From Dromiciops gliroides (taxonomy: Eukaryota; Chordata; Mammalia; Microbiotheria; Microbiotheriidae), in the NCBI RefSeq assembly GCF_019393635.1, contig NC_057866.1:278822874-278886873 (forward strand): a stretch of DNA of 64,000 nt, in the 5' to 3' direction. Shown here piece after piece: positions 1 to 10,079 of the stretch (its first letter is position 1; each line of letters begins with the position of its first letter). The translations under genes were made by a program, and so were the position numbers. The notes below the pieces were generated by a model. That model was given only the letters and a program-made list of their open reading frames with translations. It was not told the origin of the DNA and did no database searches.

Positions 1-360
1 TTTTTGAATTGAACAAATGAATGAAAAGATTCCCACTCTTTGTGGGGGAGAAGCTCAATGCAGGCACTTCTTTAGCTCCTGCAGACTCCACACTTTCCAG
101 GCATTCTTTATTCCTGTGGTTCCCATCCATGTCTTTCAAGAAATCTTCTCCAGACCACCTCTCACTGTGCTGATAGCCTTCCTCTGGTTCTTTTCATATT
201 TTGTGGCTATTAGCACCACAGAAGAGTCATTTATCTGTTACCCACACAGAACTACACACAGAAGTTCTAAACAAGTAGTTTTCTAGCCTCTGCTTAAAAA
301 CTTCCCTTAAAGTCCAATCAACTTTTGAATTGTTGAAACATTTTACAAATTTGCACAAAT
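1..360. other. Unassigned flank
   Basis: I see no repeat family, RNA gene or convincing exon here. An 89-codon open frame starts at 17 but has no recognisable domain and no splice context, so I treat it as chance. Confidence 0.5.
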
Positions 361-373
361 GACAATTAATCTT

Positions 374-531
374 GTTTTGTTTGTTTGTTTTTTTTAGTTA
401 GGCAATTGGGGTTAAGTGACTTGCCCAGGGTCACACAGTTAGTAAGTGTTAAGTGTCTGAGGCCGGATTTGAACTCAGATCCTCCTGACTCCAGGGCCAG
501 TGCTCTATCCACTGCACCACCTACCTGCCCC
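374..531 (-). mobile_element. Short tRNA-derived SINE (WSINE-type)
   Basis: The reverse complement carries the tRNA-like head, the box-B-like GAGTTCAAATC segment and the GTGACCCTGGGCAAGTCACT tail. The T-rich left edge (about 380-392) is the poly-A end of the minus-strand copy. The insertion is bounded by a perfect 13-bp TSD, GACAATTAATCTT, at 361-373 and 532-544. Confidence 0.95.
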
Positions 532-544
532 GACAATTAATCTT

Positions 545-1387
545 AACAAAACACTTAGTTTAAACAACTAACATCAATAACATCAATTAACAATGAACAA
601 AGATGCAACCATCTTTGTCTCCTATGATTTTTTCCCAATATATGTTCTCTGCTCCATTAAAGATAATTTCATCCATCTTCCCTGACACCCTCCATACTTT
701 CCCCACCTCCCATGATCATTTTTGTCTTGGCTTTTGCCATGCCATTCTTTTTCAGTAAAGTCTATTTGTAATATATTTTTTTTTCAAAATCCAGCTCTTC
801 TGAGAAGTATGTAACCCAGACAAATTTCTCCCCAATCACGATCTTCCATTGACCCAAACAGTTGAGATCTTAGTTATTCTATTTTCTACATTCACTTTGG
901 CTTTTCAAATTGATTTAAAGTCCATGAGGGCAGGGACTATTTTTTAAAAAAGTTTTTTTTTCGGTCATTCACAGTGTCTTATACCATATCAAGTGTGTAG
1001 TGGTCATGTACTAAATATGCATAGTTTTATCAAATCAGTATAATGACCTTCTAAGAGGGAGTCATCATCACTGTCATTGTCATTGCTGTCATCATCATTC
1101 TCATCATCATCCTTTTCTCAAGTCAAATTCATTCTTTGTGTGATCGGGAAGGAGATCGTTAGAATGGCAGAGTAAGAGAATGCCAGATGGGATGATTTAG
1201 CATGAGGACCTTATGTGACATGAGATGAATATGCTACCTATGAAGACCTGACAGCAACCCTAGAATGCTCACCAAGTGAGTTCTGGGAATTTCACTGTCT
1301 GGTCTAGTACTCCAGGCAATGTGATAAACCTGCTCTTAGGCCTCTAAGAAATAGATGAGGCAACAGATGTCTGTAGGTTAGCCTTAC
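545..1387. other. Unassigned, with a possible L2 3' end at 917-1020
   Basis: Positions 917-1020 have the CCATGAGGGCAGGGACTATTTT pattern and downstream spacing typical of the L2 3' end. GAT/CAT-rich simple sequence lies at 1063-1112. I recognise nothing else. Confidence 0.35.
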
Positions 1388-1716
1388 CTGATCTTGTCAC
1401 AATAATCAGGTTGACAGAGAGGATGGAGAAGGAAGTGGTTTTCCTTTGTATTACAAAATCACAAGAAGGCAAGATATACTCGACCACTCCAGAAATGTCA
1501 ATACCCCACGTCCTTGAAATGTAGTCAAGATTGGCACTGGGCACTAGAGAAGACAAATCATAGGTGTGCATGAATGGACCAATAACATAAATGCTTTGGT
1601 TATGTGCCAATATTATATCAAAACCAAATTGAAAGCAGATCTTAGTGGTTATAGATAAAAGTTGCATGTTGCTTTTTGTCAAATGGACATTCAGCTTCAC
1701 ATCATACAATAATATA
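1388..1716 (-). CDS. Candidate orphan internal exon, unknown protein
   Basis: On the minus strand 109 consecutive codons are open. They are bounded by an acceptor-like CAG at 1717-1719 and a near-consensus donor, CAG followed by GTAAGG, at the 1388/1387 edge. The first base completes a codon and one base is left at the end, so the phases would be 2 in and 1 out. The peptide is hydrophobic and strand-rich; segments such as LAHNQSIYVIGPF and TWGIDISGVVEYILPSCDF look like a folded extracellular or propeller-type domain rather than low-complexity sequence. I could not assign it to a family. The pyrimidine tract of the acceptor is weak, and no partner exon is visible nearby. It could be a pseudo-exon, a piece of an unrecognised retroelement, or a real exon of a gene whose introns fill this window. 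Confidence 0.35.
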
Positions 1717-2030
1717 CTGCCGGTAAGTACATAGCAATCATAATGCTAGAGAGACGTCCCTCACCTCTGCCTTAATAATTACAGAGCATCCTTAGCTCTC
1801 AGTTGAATCAGTCAATCAGAGTTATGAACTAGGTGTGAATAATGCTGAGACAAAGCTCCATTTAATCAGTCATCAAAGCAATTTCAATTTGGTGCCATAG
1901 GAAGTATAGAGGAATCTGGTTGGTGAGATTTGGTCATACCTTATAAAACTTGTATAAAAACAGAAGGCTAATTGAGAATCTAAGCATTTGAAAATATTGT
2001 AGCCAGGACTTTTGAGGGCACAGTGTAAAA
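1717..2030. other. Unassigned
   Basis: I see no recognisable element between the candidate exon and the L1. The sequence is AT-rich. Confidence 0.4.
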
Positions 2031-2617
2031 AATAAAAACAAAAGGATAAACTGAATACAATAGGAAGGAGGGAAATACACAATTAGCCATCATAACTGTG
2101 AATGTGAATGAGATGAATTCACCAATAAAATGCAAGAGGATAGCAGAATGGATTAGAACCAAAAATCTATGTTGTTTATAAGAGACACACTTGAAATAAA
2201 AAGACATACACAGAATTAAAATAAGTGATTTTAAGTGATCCTTCATCTGAAGCCAAAGAGGCAGGGGGTAATAATCATATTCTTAGACAATTCAAAAGTA
2301 AAAAGATCGAATTAAAAGAGATAATTGGGGAAACTACAGTTTGCAATACATACATATATATATATATACATACATGTGTATATATATATTTATACTGTAG
2401 ACAATGAAGTAATATCAAGACTGAACATATGTTCACCAAATGGCATAACATTTGAATTCTTGAATAAAATATTAATTCAGTTGTAGGAGGAAATATAAAG
2501 TAAAACCATAGTACTGGGAAACAATTTATCCCTATCAGACCTAAATGAATTTAATCATAAAATTTAAAAAGAGAGAAGTTAAGGAGATGAATAGAATTTT
2601 ATAAAAGTTAAATATGA

Positions 2618-2680
2618 GGGGGCAGCTAGGTGGCACAATAGATAAGGCACCAGCCCTGGATTCAGGAGGACCTGAGTCCA
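2618..2680 (+). mobile_element. 3'-truncated short SINE in L1
   Basis: Only the tRNA-like head is present, stopping after CCTGAGTCC. The L1 host is duplicated on both sides: AAAGTTAAATATGA at 2604-2617 and AAAGTCAAATATGA at 2681-2694. The TSD shows a genuine insertion that lost or never had its tail. Confidence 0.8.
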
Positions 2681-2745
2681 AAAGTCAAATATGATAGACA
2701 TCTGGAGAAAATTGAATGGGAGTAGAAAAGAGTTTACCTTTTCCT

Positions 2746-3282
2746 ATATACTTGTATTCCTTTTCCTGAGGTAGCTAGGTGGCACATTGGATAAAGTGTT
2801 GGGCCTGAAGTCAGGAAGACTCATCTTTGTGAACTCAAATCTGGCCTCAGACACTTACTGTGTGACCTTGGGCACTGGCTCTGAAGTCAGGCACTGGCTC
2901 TGAAGTCAGGAAAATCTGAGTTCAAGTCTCACCTCAGATACTTGTTAGCTTTGTGGCCCTGGACAAGTCACTTAACCCCAATTGTTTTAACATCTGCACT
3001 ATCTCCAGTCATACTGATGTATATCTTGCCACTGGACCCAGATGACTCTGGAGGAGAGAGTAAGGTTGGTGACCTTCCATAGTCCTCTTTCACTTACATC
3101 CAATTCAGTGCAAGTCATGACATCACACTGATGTCATGGTCCTCTTTGAAAAAGAAGGAAAAACACCAAAGATGATGACCTTGGGCAAGGAAATAGCAAA
3201 TCACTTCAGTAACTTTGCCAAGAAAACCCTAAATGGGGTCATGAAGAGTAACACATGATTGAAATAACTGAATGACAACAAA
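2746..3282 (+). mobile_element. MAR1-type CORE-SINE, split by another SINE
   Basis: The head starts near 2770. The characteristic MAR1 tail (AATAGCAAATCACTTCAGTAAC, then CCAAGAAAACCCTAAATGGG and TGAATGACAACAA) is at 3188-3282. The L1 host resumes after it, and TACCTTTTCCT at 2735-2745 recurs at 3283-3293 as the likely TSD. Bases 2746-2769 before the head are not explained. Confidence 0.75.
2875..3175 (+). mobile_element. RTE-tailed composite SINE nested in the MAR1 copy
   Basis: The fragment begins inside a SINE head and continues into the tail motif GGACCCAGATGACTCTGGAG and the antisense-recognisable GTCATGGTCCTCTTT end. The host is duplicated perfectly as TGACCTTGGGCA at 2863-2874 and 3176-3187. 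A 19-bp unit, GCACTGGCTCTGAAGTCAG, is tandemly doubled at 2872-2890 and 2891-2909, across the left junction. Confidence 0.8.
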
Positions 3283-4667
3283 TACCTTTTCCTCAACTGT
3301 ACATGATGCATTTACAAAAACTGACTGTATTAGGGCATAAAAACCTTACAAAGAAATAGAAAAAAGCAGAAATATTAAATGCAGTATCTCAGGACCATAA
3401 CACAATAAAAAGATATTCAATAAGGTCCTTTGAAGCATAGGTTAAAAATTAATTGAACACTAAAGAATTTAGTCATAAAGAGTAAATGAGTCAACAAATG
3501 AAAGAAATAATCAATATTTCATCAAGGTAATGACAACAATGAGACAATATACTAAAATTTATAGGATACAGTACTTAGGAGAAAATTCATATTTTAACAA
3601 TTTACATCAATAAAATAGCAAAAGAGAAAATCAATCAATTAAATCAATCAATTAAAATCAACCAATTAAAATAAATCAAATAAAAAAGAAATAGAAATAG
3701 AAAAAGCATTACAAATTCCCAATTAAACACCAAAATAGAAAAATTAAAAAAAATCTATTGAACTAAGGAGCTATTTTTATGGGAAAAAAACAATAAACTA
3801 TATGTCATTGGCTAATTACATTTTAAAAACTAAAACCAAATTACCAGTATCAAAAATATAAAGGGCGAATGCACGACCAATGAAGAGGAAATTGAAGCCA
3901 ATATTGGGAACTATTTTCCCAAGTATATGTCAATAAAACTGACAATCCAAATGAAATTGATGAATGTTTGCAAAAATATAAATGGTCCAGATTGACAAAA
4001 GAGGGAATAGAATACCTAAATAACCTTTAAAAAAAGGAAATTGAACAAATTATAAAAGAGATTCTTTAGGGGGAAAAAAGCACCTCAATTACAATATTAT
4101 ATATATATTGAAGAAACTGGTAAAGAAGTATTGCTCCCAAATTCCTTCTAGGACACAAATATGGTTTTGATACCTTAACCAGGGAGAGCAAAAATGGAGA
4201 AAGAAAACTATACACCAATTTCCCTAATGAATATTGATACCAAAATTTAAATAAAATTCTAGTAAGTAGATTACAGAAATATATCACAAAGATCATAAAT
4301 GATAAGTAAGCTAGATTTATACTTGGAATGCAGAGCTGGTTCAATATTTGGAAAATTATAAGTGTAATTGACCCTATCAATAACAAAAACATAAAAAAGA
4401 TTATATGAATAGATGCAGGAAAAGCCTTTAACAAAATCCAGCATCTATTCCTATTAAAAACACTAGAAAACATAGCAATAAATGGTACTTTTCTTAAAAT
4501 GATAAGTAGCATTTATCTAAAACCAAGAGCAAGCATTATCCATAATAGAAATAAACCTAGAAGCCTTTCCAATAAGATCAGAGGTGAAGCAAATATATCA
4601 ATGGCCACCAGTATTATTCAATATGATACTAGAGGAGATACTATATCAATAAGAAAAAGAAATTGAG

Positions 4668-4801
4668 GTTGCAGCTAGGTGGCTCAGTGGATAGAGCCCT
4701 GGAGTCAGGAGGACCTGAGTTCAAATCCAGCCTCAGATACTTGATACTTACTAGCTGTGTGACCCTGGGCAAGTCACTTAACCCCAATTGCCTCACTAAA
4801 A
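4668..4801 (+). mobile_element. Short SINE in L1 ORF2
   Basis: A complete head-to-tail copy ends in CCAATTGCCTCACT plus poly-A. The L1 sequence AAGAAAAAGAAATTGAG at 4651-4667 is repeated, with one extra A, at 4802-4819. It lies just upstream of the decayed L1 reverse-transcriptase active site. Confidence 0.9.
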
Positions 4802-6882
4802 AAGAAAAAAGAAATTGAGAAAATAAGCATAGGTAATAAAGAAAAAAAACTATCACTTTTTGTAGGTGATATAATTGTATACTTAGAAAAGCCAAGAGAA
4901 ACCACACACACACAAAACCCCAACCTAATTGAAGCAACTAACAAGTTTAGCAAAGTTGCAGGACATAAAATAAATCCACACAAATCACAAGCATTTCAAT
5001 ATATTACCAATAAAGCCCAGCAGCAAGTGGTAGAAAGAGAAATTCTATTTTAAATCATTGCAGACAATTTGAAATACTTGTGGATCTATTTGCCAAGACA
5101 CACACAGGAACTATATAAAGATAATTATAAAATTTCACACAAATAGATATAAAATATTAGACAAATATTAAGTGCTCATGAGTAAGACAAGCTGATATAA
5201 TAAAAATTACAATAGTATATTCTCTAAATTAATTTACTTATTTGGTGTCATACCATTCAAACTACTGATGGATTACTTTACAGAGCTAGGGAAAAATATT
5301 TTTAAAATTCATTTAGAGGAAGGAACACTCAAGGTTGTCAAGAAGATAAATAATAAAAAAGTGAAGAAAAGGGGCCAGCAGTGCAAGATCTCAAAATATA
5401 TTACAAAGCAGTAATCATCAAATAATTTGGTGCAGGAATAAGAAATAGAGTGGTTGATCAAGAAGAACATTAGATACATGATGTATAGAGGCAAATTTGC
5501 ATGGTTTTCTAGTACTTGACAAACCCTAAGATCCTAGATATTGATGCAAGAATTTATTATTTGGCAAAAGTTGCTAGGAAAACTGGAAAGCAGTCTAGAA
5601 GAAGCTAGGCATGGATCAGCATCTTACAGCTCAAAACGGGTACAAGATTTTGACAGAAAAGGTAATATCATAAGCAAATTAGGTGATCATGGAAAAAAAA
5701 TTTCCTGTCACATTTATAGATGGGGAAGAGTTCATGACGAAAGAAGAGATAGAGATGTTCATGAGAGATAATTATATATTATAATTATATAATGGATAAT
5801 TTTGATTACTTAAAAAAAGTTTTTGACCAAACAAAATCAATGTAGCCAAAATTAGAAGAAAAGCAGAGGAGGTTGGAAAGAAAAATGATTTTAGCAAGTT
5901 CTTCTAATAAAGGTCTTGTTTTTAAAATATAGAAAGAACTGAACCAAATTTATTAAAATCGAAGACACCCCCCAATTCACAAATCATCAAAGGACAGTAA
6001 GAAGGTTTTGTAGAAAGAAATCAGAGTTATCAATAGTCAAATAAAAATGCTCTAAATATGAGTAATTATTAGAGAAATTCAAATTAAAACACCTCCATGG
6101 TACTAACCTCACACCCATAGGATTGACTAAGATGACAGAAAGAGAAAATGACAAATGCTGTAGATGTCAGAAAATAGGTACATTAATGTACAATTTGTGG
6201 AGCTGTGAAGTAGTCCAACCATTCTGCAGGATACCTATAAAACTGTGCATACTCTTTGGCTCAACAATGATTCTACTAAATCTATACCCCAAGAAGATGA
6301 GGGGAAAAAAAGGAAAAGGACCCATATGCACAAATATATTTGTGGCAGCTCTTTTTGTGGTGGCAGAGAATTGGAAACCAAGGGGATGATAATCAATTGG
6401 GGAAAGACTGAACAACTTATGGTATATGAATGTGATGGGATACTATTGTATTGTAAGAAATGTTTAGGGGGATAGTTTCAGAGAAACTTAGGAAGGCTTA
6501 TATGATCTAATGCAAAGTGAAGTGAATAGAACCACGAGAACAATTTACGTAGAAAAAGCAATGTTTTACTAATAATCAACTATTAAATATTTAGTCACTC
6601 TGATCAACACAATGATCCACCATAATTCCAAAGGAATCATGTTGTAAAGTGTTTTTCACTTTCAGAGAGAGAACTGAGAGGCTCAAAGTGAAGATTGAAG
6701 CAAATTTTTTCCTTTATTTTTCTTGCTTTTTTTTGGGGGGATGGCTAATTTGGATATATATTTTGCATGACTTCATATATATGGTGGATATATCATTTCT
6801 TGCTTTCTCAATGGGTAAAGAGGGCCTGAGGGAGTTTGGAACTGAAAAAAAGAATAGAAATTTTAAAAAAAGAAAGAAGACT

Positions 6883-7490
6883 GCACCTATATCTAATTGG
6901 TATATCCAGTAGAGAACTTGGAAATTGTCTTTCCCAATTAGAAGTAACTAAAGAGGCCTCTTAAAAAGACTGGAAAACAAAAGTCAAAATTTTATCTAAA
7001 ATTCTAGATACTGTGGATCAGTAACTTGAAAACAAAAGTCAAAAGGTTGAGTTGCTATATAGAGTCAAAGCAGAACAAACAATTCCGTATAAATAAAAAT
7101 ATTGTAGAGGTTTGATAAATGAAGAAATCTGGGGTGAGACAGTGTCCCTCAAAGAAGAATGAGGCAGAAAATTTCTGGTCTTCCCTGTGCTCAGGGATGT
7201 CTAACATAATAAAAAATAAAAATTGGATCCAATGAAAAATGGAAAGCTTGGGCACCATTAATATAAGGAATAATACAGAAAGTTAGTGACTAAAAGTCTC
7301 CTTTTTTTGTGAACTGAAATGCAGAGGAGGCAGAGAAGAGCCATAATTACTGGCTCAGCTGTTTTACAGGGATGCATGAATTACTAGTCAGTCTCTTTGC
7401 CAGCTCAGTTCTTGAACTAATCCCACTGCCCTTAACAGAAAGCATATTGCACTCACAAACACACACACACCCATACATACACACAGAGTG
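6883..7490. other. Unassigned, ending in CA-rich simple sequence
   Basis: A 17-base string, AAAACAAAAGTCAAAA with its flank, occurs twice at about 6974 and 7029. CA/CATA-rich simple sequence occupies 7452-7486. I recognise no coding signal. Confidence 0.4.
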
Positions 7491-7671
7491 GGCCAAAAGT
7501 CATGGTGTTCTAAGAACTTTTTGAAAATTACTTTTTCTTTATTTTCGATTTTTCACATATAATGTAAATTCCATTCCCTACATATACTGTGTATAATGCT
7601 ATGGCATTGTAAATTAAAAACAAAAAATAAAGGAGTTGTTAAATATTGAAACTCCTTCATGATGTTTGGCC
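7491..7671. repeat. Possible small inverted-repeat element (MITE-like)
   Basis: GGCCAAAAGTCATG at 7491-7504 is matched by an inverted copy at 7658-7671, whose complement reads GGCCAAACATCATG (12 of 14). The AT-rich interior is 153 bp and non-coding. I see no clear TA or 8-bp TSD, so this may be chance. Confidence 0.25.
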
Positions 7672-7737
7672 TACCTTGCACGCATGCATACATACATCCA
7701 AACAAACATATATGCACACATACATATACATATGTGT

Positions 7738-8270
7738 GTGTTGTTTTTGTCCTTCATTCTTGAAGAGGAGCAATGACATCAGGAGGGTAATGTCTTGACT
7801 TGCAAGTGGATTGGATTTGAGTGAGGCAGGGCTGTGAAAAGTCATCAGCCCTGCTCTCTCCTAGAATCATTAGAGTCCAGTGGCAAGACATAGGTCAGGA
7901 TAACTGGAGATGACCCCAATGCAGTGAGAGACCTTGGCCTTATTAAGCTACGGTATTTCCCAGATCTCAGTTTGTCTGAGGCAACACCCATTCACTGGTT
8001 AAATCTAGGGAAAAAATGAGGCAAAAAAAAATGGCCTCTTTTAACCCACTCAAAAAAAAAAATCAGTCTGGAAGGGGAAGACCCTCATGGTTTCTGCCCA
8101 AAACAGAAACAATTGTTACTTACACTCACTCTGAGTCATAAAAACCTAAACAACGACGAAGTGAGGCTTGGGCTAGGACCTATTTTTGGCCAATCAGTGA
8201 GAGCTAGAGTGATTTGGGTTTAAGGCATGGTCAAGTATCTCCATTTGAATCCCAATAGGTTTTATCAAAT
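7738..8270 (-). mobile_element. RTE-tailed marsupial element, antisense
   Basis: Reading the complement, the element ends in AAGAATGAAGGACAAAAACAAC, the same tail as the sense copies at 12835 and 60616. The plus-strand body continues through the block around GAGACCTTGGCCTT and the later GGCCAATCAGTGAGAGCTAG text. The short AAC end suggests RTE-type rather than L1-type mobilisation. The right boundary is approximate. Confidence 0.55.
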
Positions 8271-8469
8271 TTCAAGAAATTATAAATGAAACTACATCAG
8301 GCAAAAGTGTTTCTTCTCCCAGGTTTTTTTTTTAAAATGATAGAATAAATAGGAGATAGGGAAAATATCTATCCTGTAAATCCCAAGATATCTTGTGAGG
8401 TTTCAGTGATCAAAATTTATATTTCCTTTGAGGAGAACACCCATAGGTAAGGGTATGATTTCCTATGTG

Positions 8470-8582
8470 GACAGAGGGAAAGAGGGAGAAAGGGGAAAGG
8501 GGAAAAGGGGGAAAGAGGAAGGAAGGAATAAAGGGAGGAAAAATGGAGGAGCGAAGGAAGGAGGGAAGGAAGGAAAGAAGGA
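8470..8582 (+). repeat. GGAA/GAAAGGG purine-rich simple repeat
   Basis: There are more than 100 bases of almost uninterrupted purines built from GGAA, GGGAAA and GGAGG units. Two overlapping minus-strand open frames here are products of the simple sequence. Confidence 0.85.
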
Positions 8583-8604
8583 ATAAATAAAAACTCAATA
8601 GTTG

Positions 8605-8778
8605 GGGCAGCTAGGTGGCGCAGTGGAAAGAGCACTGGCCCTGGATTCAGGAGGACCTGAGTTCAAATCTGGCCTCAGACACTTAACACTTATTAGCTGT
8701 GTGACCCTGGGCAAGTCACTTTACCCCAATTGCCTCACTAAAAAAAAACAAAACAAAAAAACAAACAAACAAAAAAAC
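8605..8778 (+). mobile_element. Short SINE, full length
   Basis: An intact head and tail end in an interrupted A-rich stretch with CAAA units. The TSD CTCAATAGTTG is perfect at 8594-8604 and 8779-8789. A 62-codon frame over the element reads SINE, not protein. Confidence 0.95.
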
Positions 8779-8875
8779 CTCAATAGTTGAAGGAAGGGAG
8801 GAGGGAGGGATCATTGTCCCAATGGAACTGGCTAGTTGGGTCCCCAGCGGGAAGCTACTACTATTCTTCACAGAT

Positions 8876-9165
8876 TGTTTTTTGTCCTCTGTTCTCAAAG
8901 ATGACCAATGAAATCATAAAGGTCATGTTTTGACTTGCAAGTGGATTCTACGTAAGTGAAGCAGGGCTGTGCAAAGTCACCAGCCTCACTTTCTCCTCTG
9001 CAGTCATCTGAATTCAGTGGCAAAATATGTAGATCAGGATGATTGTAGATGGTCCCAGATGCAGTGGGAGACCTTGGCCTTTTTAAACTAAGGTCTTTCA
9101 CAAGTCTTAGTTTGTCTGAGGCAATACCCATTAAGTGAAGGCAAGGTAAGAAATGAGGCATATGT
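8876..9165 (-). mobile_element. RTE-tailed element, antisense, second copy
   Basis: This aligns by eye with 7738-8020: the tail complement, the GACTTGCAAGTGGATT block, GCAGGGCTGTG and GACCTTGGCCTTTTTAA appear in the same order. It is shorter on the right, stopping before the CCAATCAGTGAGAGC portion. Confidence 0.6.
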
Positions 9166-9229
9166 GTATATATGTATACACAGATAGATATGCATACACA
9201 CACATACCTCCAAAACATTAGAACACCAG

Positions 9230-9365
9230 AGAATCCTTCAAATACAAGCCAATTATTTGTTTATGTACGTTGTTTTACAGAGTATTCACAGCTTCTGTCT
9301 CAAAAAAAATCTAAACACACAGAAAAATAATATGTTGGTTAAAGAGAAGAAAATGGTGTCAAAAA
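9230..9365 (+). repeat. Unnamed dispersed repeat, copy 1
   Basis: Positions 9319-9354 are identical over 36 bases to 20924-20959. Weaker similarity extends left through a CTCAAAA-AAATCT block and right through GTGTCAAAAAA-CCTAG. I cannot assign a family. Confidence 0.6.
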
Positions 9366-9379
9366 AACCTAGGGGATAA

Positions 9380-9810
9380 CAAAAAACATTGATTGTGTAC
9401 TAAACAATGTACTTTGTGCCTGGCCCTTATCTGGGCAATACAAGCAAAGACAATATAAGCAAAAAGCCATTCCCTGCCCTCAAAAAGCTTTCATTTTAAT
9501 GGAGGTGAGGCAATACACAAAAAAATAACTAAAAGAGGAAGGGAACAACTACAATGGGCATACTGTCATGGTGGTGAAGGCCTGGAAGTCAAAAGCAAAG
9601 TAGGGAGGTAATGAATGAAGCATGGCTGGCCAGCTTGAGTCCATAGCAAAATGGCAGCCATGGGAGGAACTCACTAGCAAGGAATGGGGTCAGAGAGGCA
9701 GAGAGATGTTCCAAGGGAAGAAGACCCTAGGTGGTGAGGAAGTTCCAGGGTGCGAGGGAAGCTGGGGTTTGGTGGTTAGGTCTTGGAAAGAGGAGAGAAA
9801 GGGGGTAAGA
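9380..9810 (+). mobile_element. L2-like LINE fragment
   Basis: The GTGCCTGGC, CCCTGCCCTCAAAAAGCTTTCATTTTAATGG order is the hallmark of the L2 3' portion. The following GGAAG-rich text fits its downstream region. It is heavily diverged. Confidence 0.5.
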
Positions 9811-10079
9811 AATAACTTATAATTAATTCGGAAATTATTAAATAAGCTGCTCTAAAGCACCATGACATTCATGCTGCCTTTGTTAATTAACTGAAAGCTT
9901 TTGATTTGTCTACTAATGATATATTCATATACTATAAAATTTATAAAATAGACCCAAATATAGTAAGAACACATCTGGAATACAATAATGTTAAGTAAAA
10001 TGGATATAAAATGTGGCATTTTTCATATGAAACAAGACAATTTAAGTCCATTATGGTTCTGACTAGCTATAAATAGTTT

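Larger units (their letters stand above)
2031..6882 (+). mobile_element. Decayed 5'-truncated L1 (ORF2 and 3' UTR)
   Basis: The sequence follows a marsupial L1 from the ORF2 endonuclease region through the reverse transcriptase and C-terminal domain to the 3' UTR and an A-rich end near 6843-6882. ORF2 is broken in all frames. Recognisable pieces include AGACGTTAAGG-type endonuclease text near 2580, the reverse transcriptase core near 4380-4480, and the active-site block at about 4850-4873, where the usual F-A-D-D reads F-V-G-D. The C-terminal zinc-knuckle-like region with N-D-K-C-C-R-C and W-S-C is at 6140-6215. At least three younger SINE-class insertions split it at 2618, 2746 and 4668. It is inert. 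Confidence 0.85.

Noticed and set aside
6123..6475. Overlapping frames with Cys-rich segment
   Set aside because: They are pieces of the decayed L1 ORF2 C-terminus, broken by frameshifts.
8605..8778. tRNA gene
   Set aside because: The A/B-box-like text belongs to the SINE head; no cloverleaf with anticodon and acceptor stem can be drawn.
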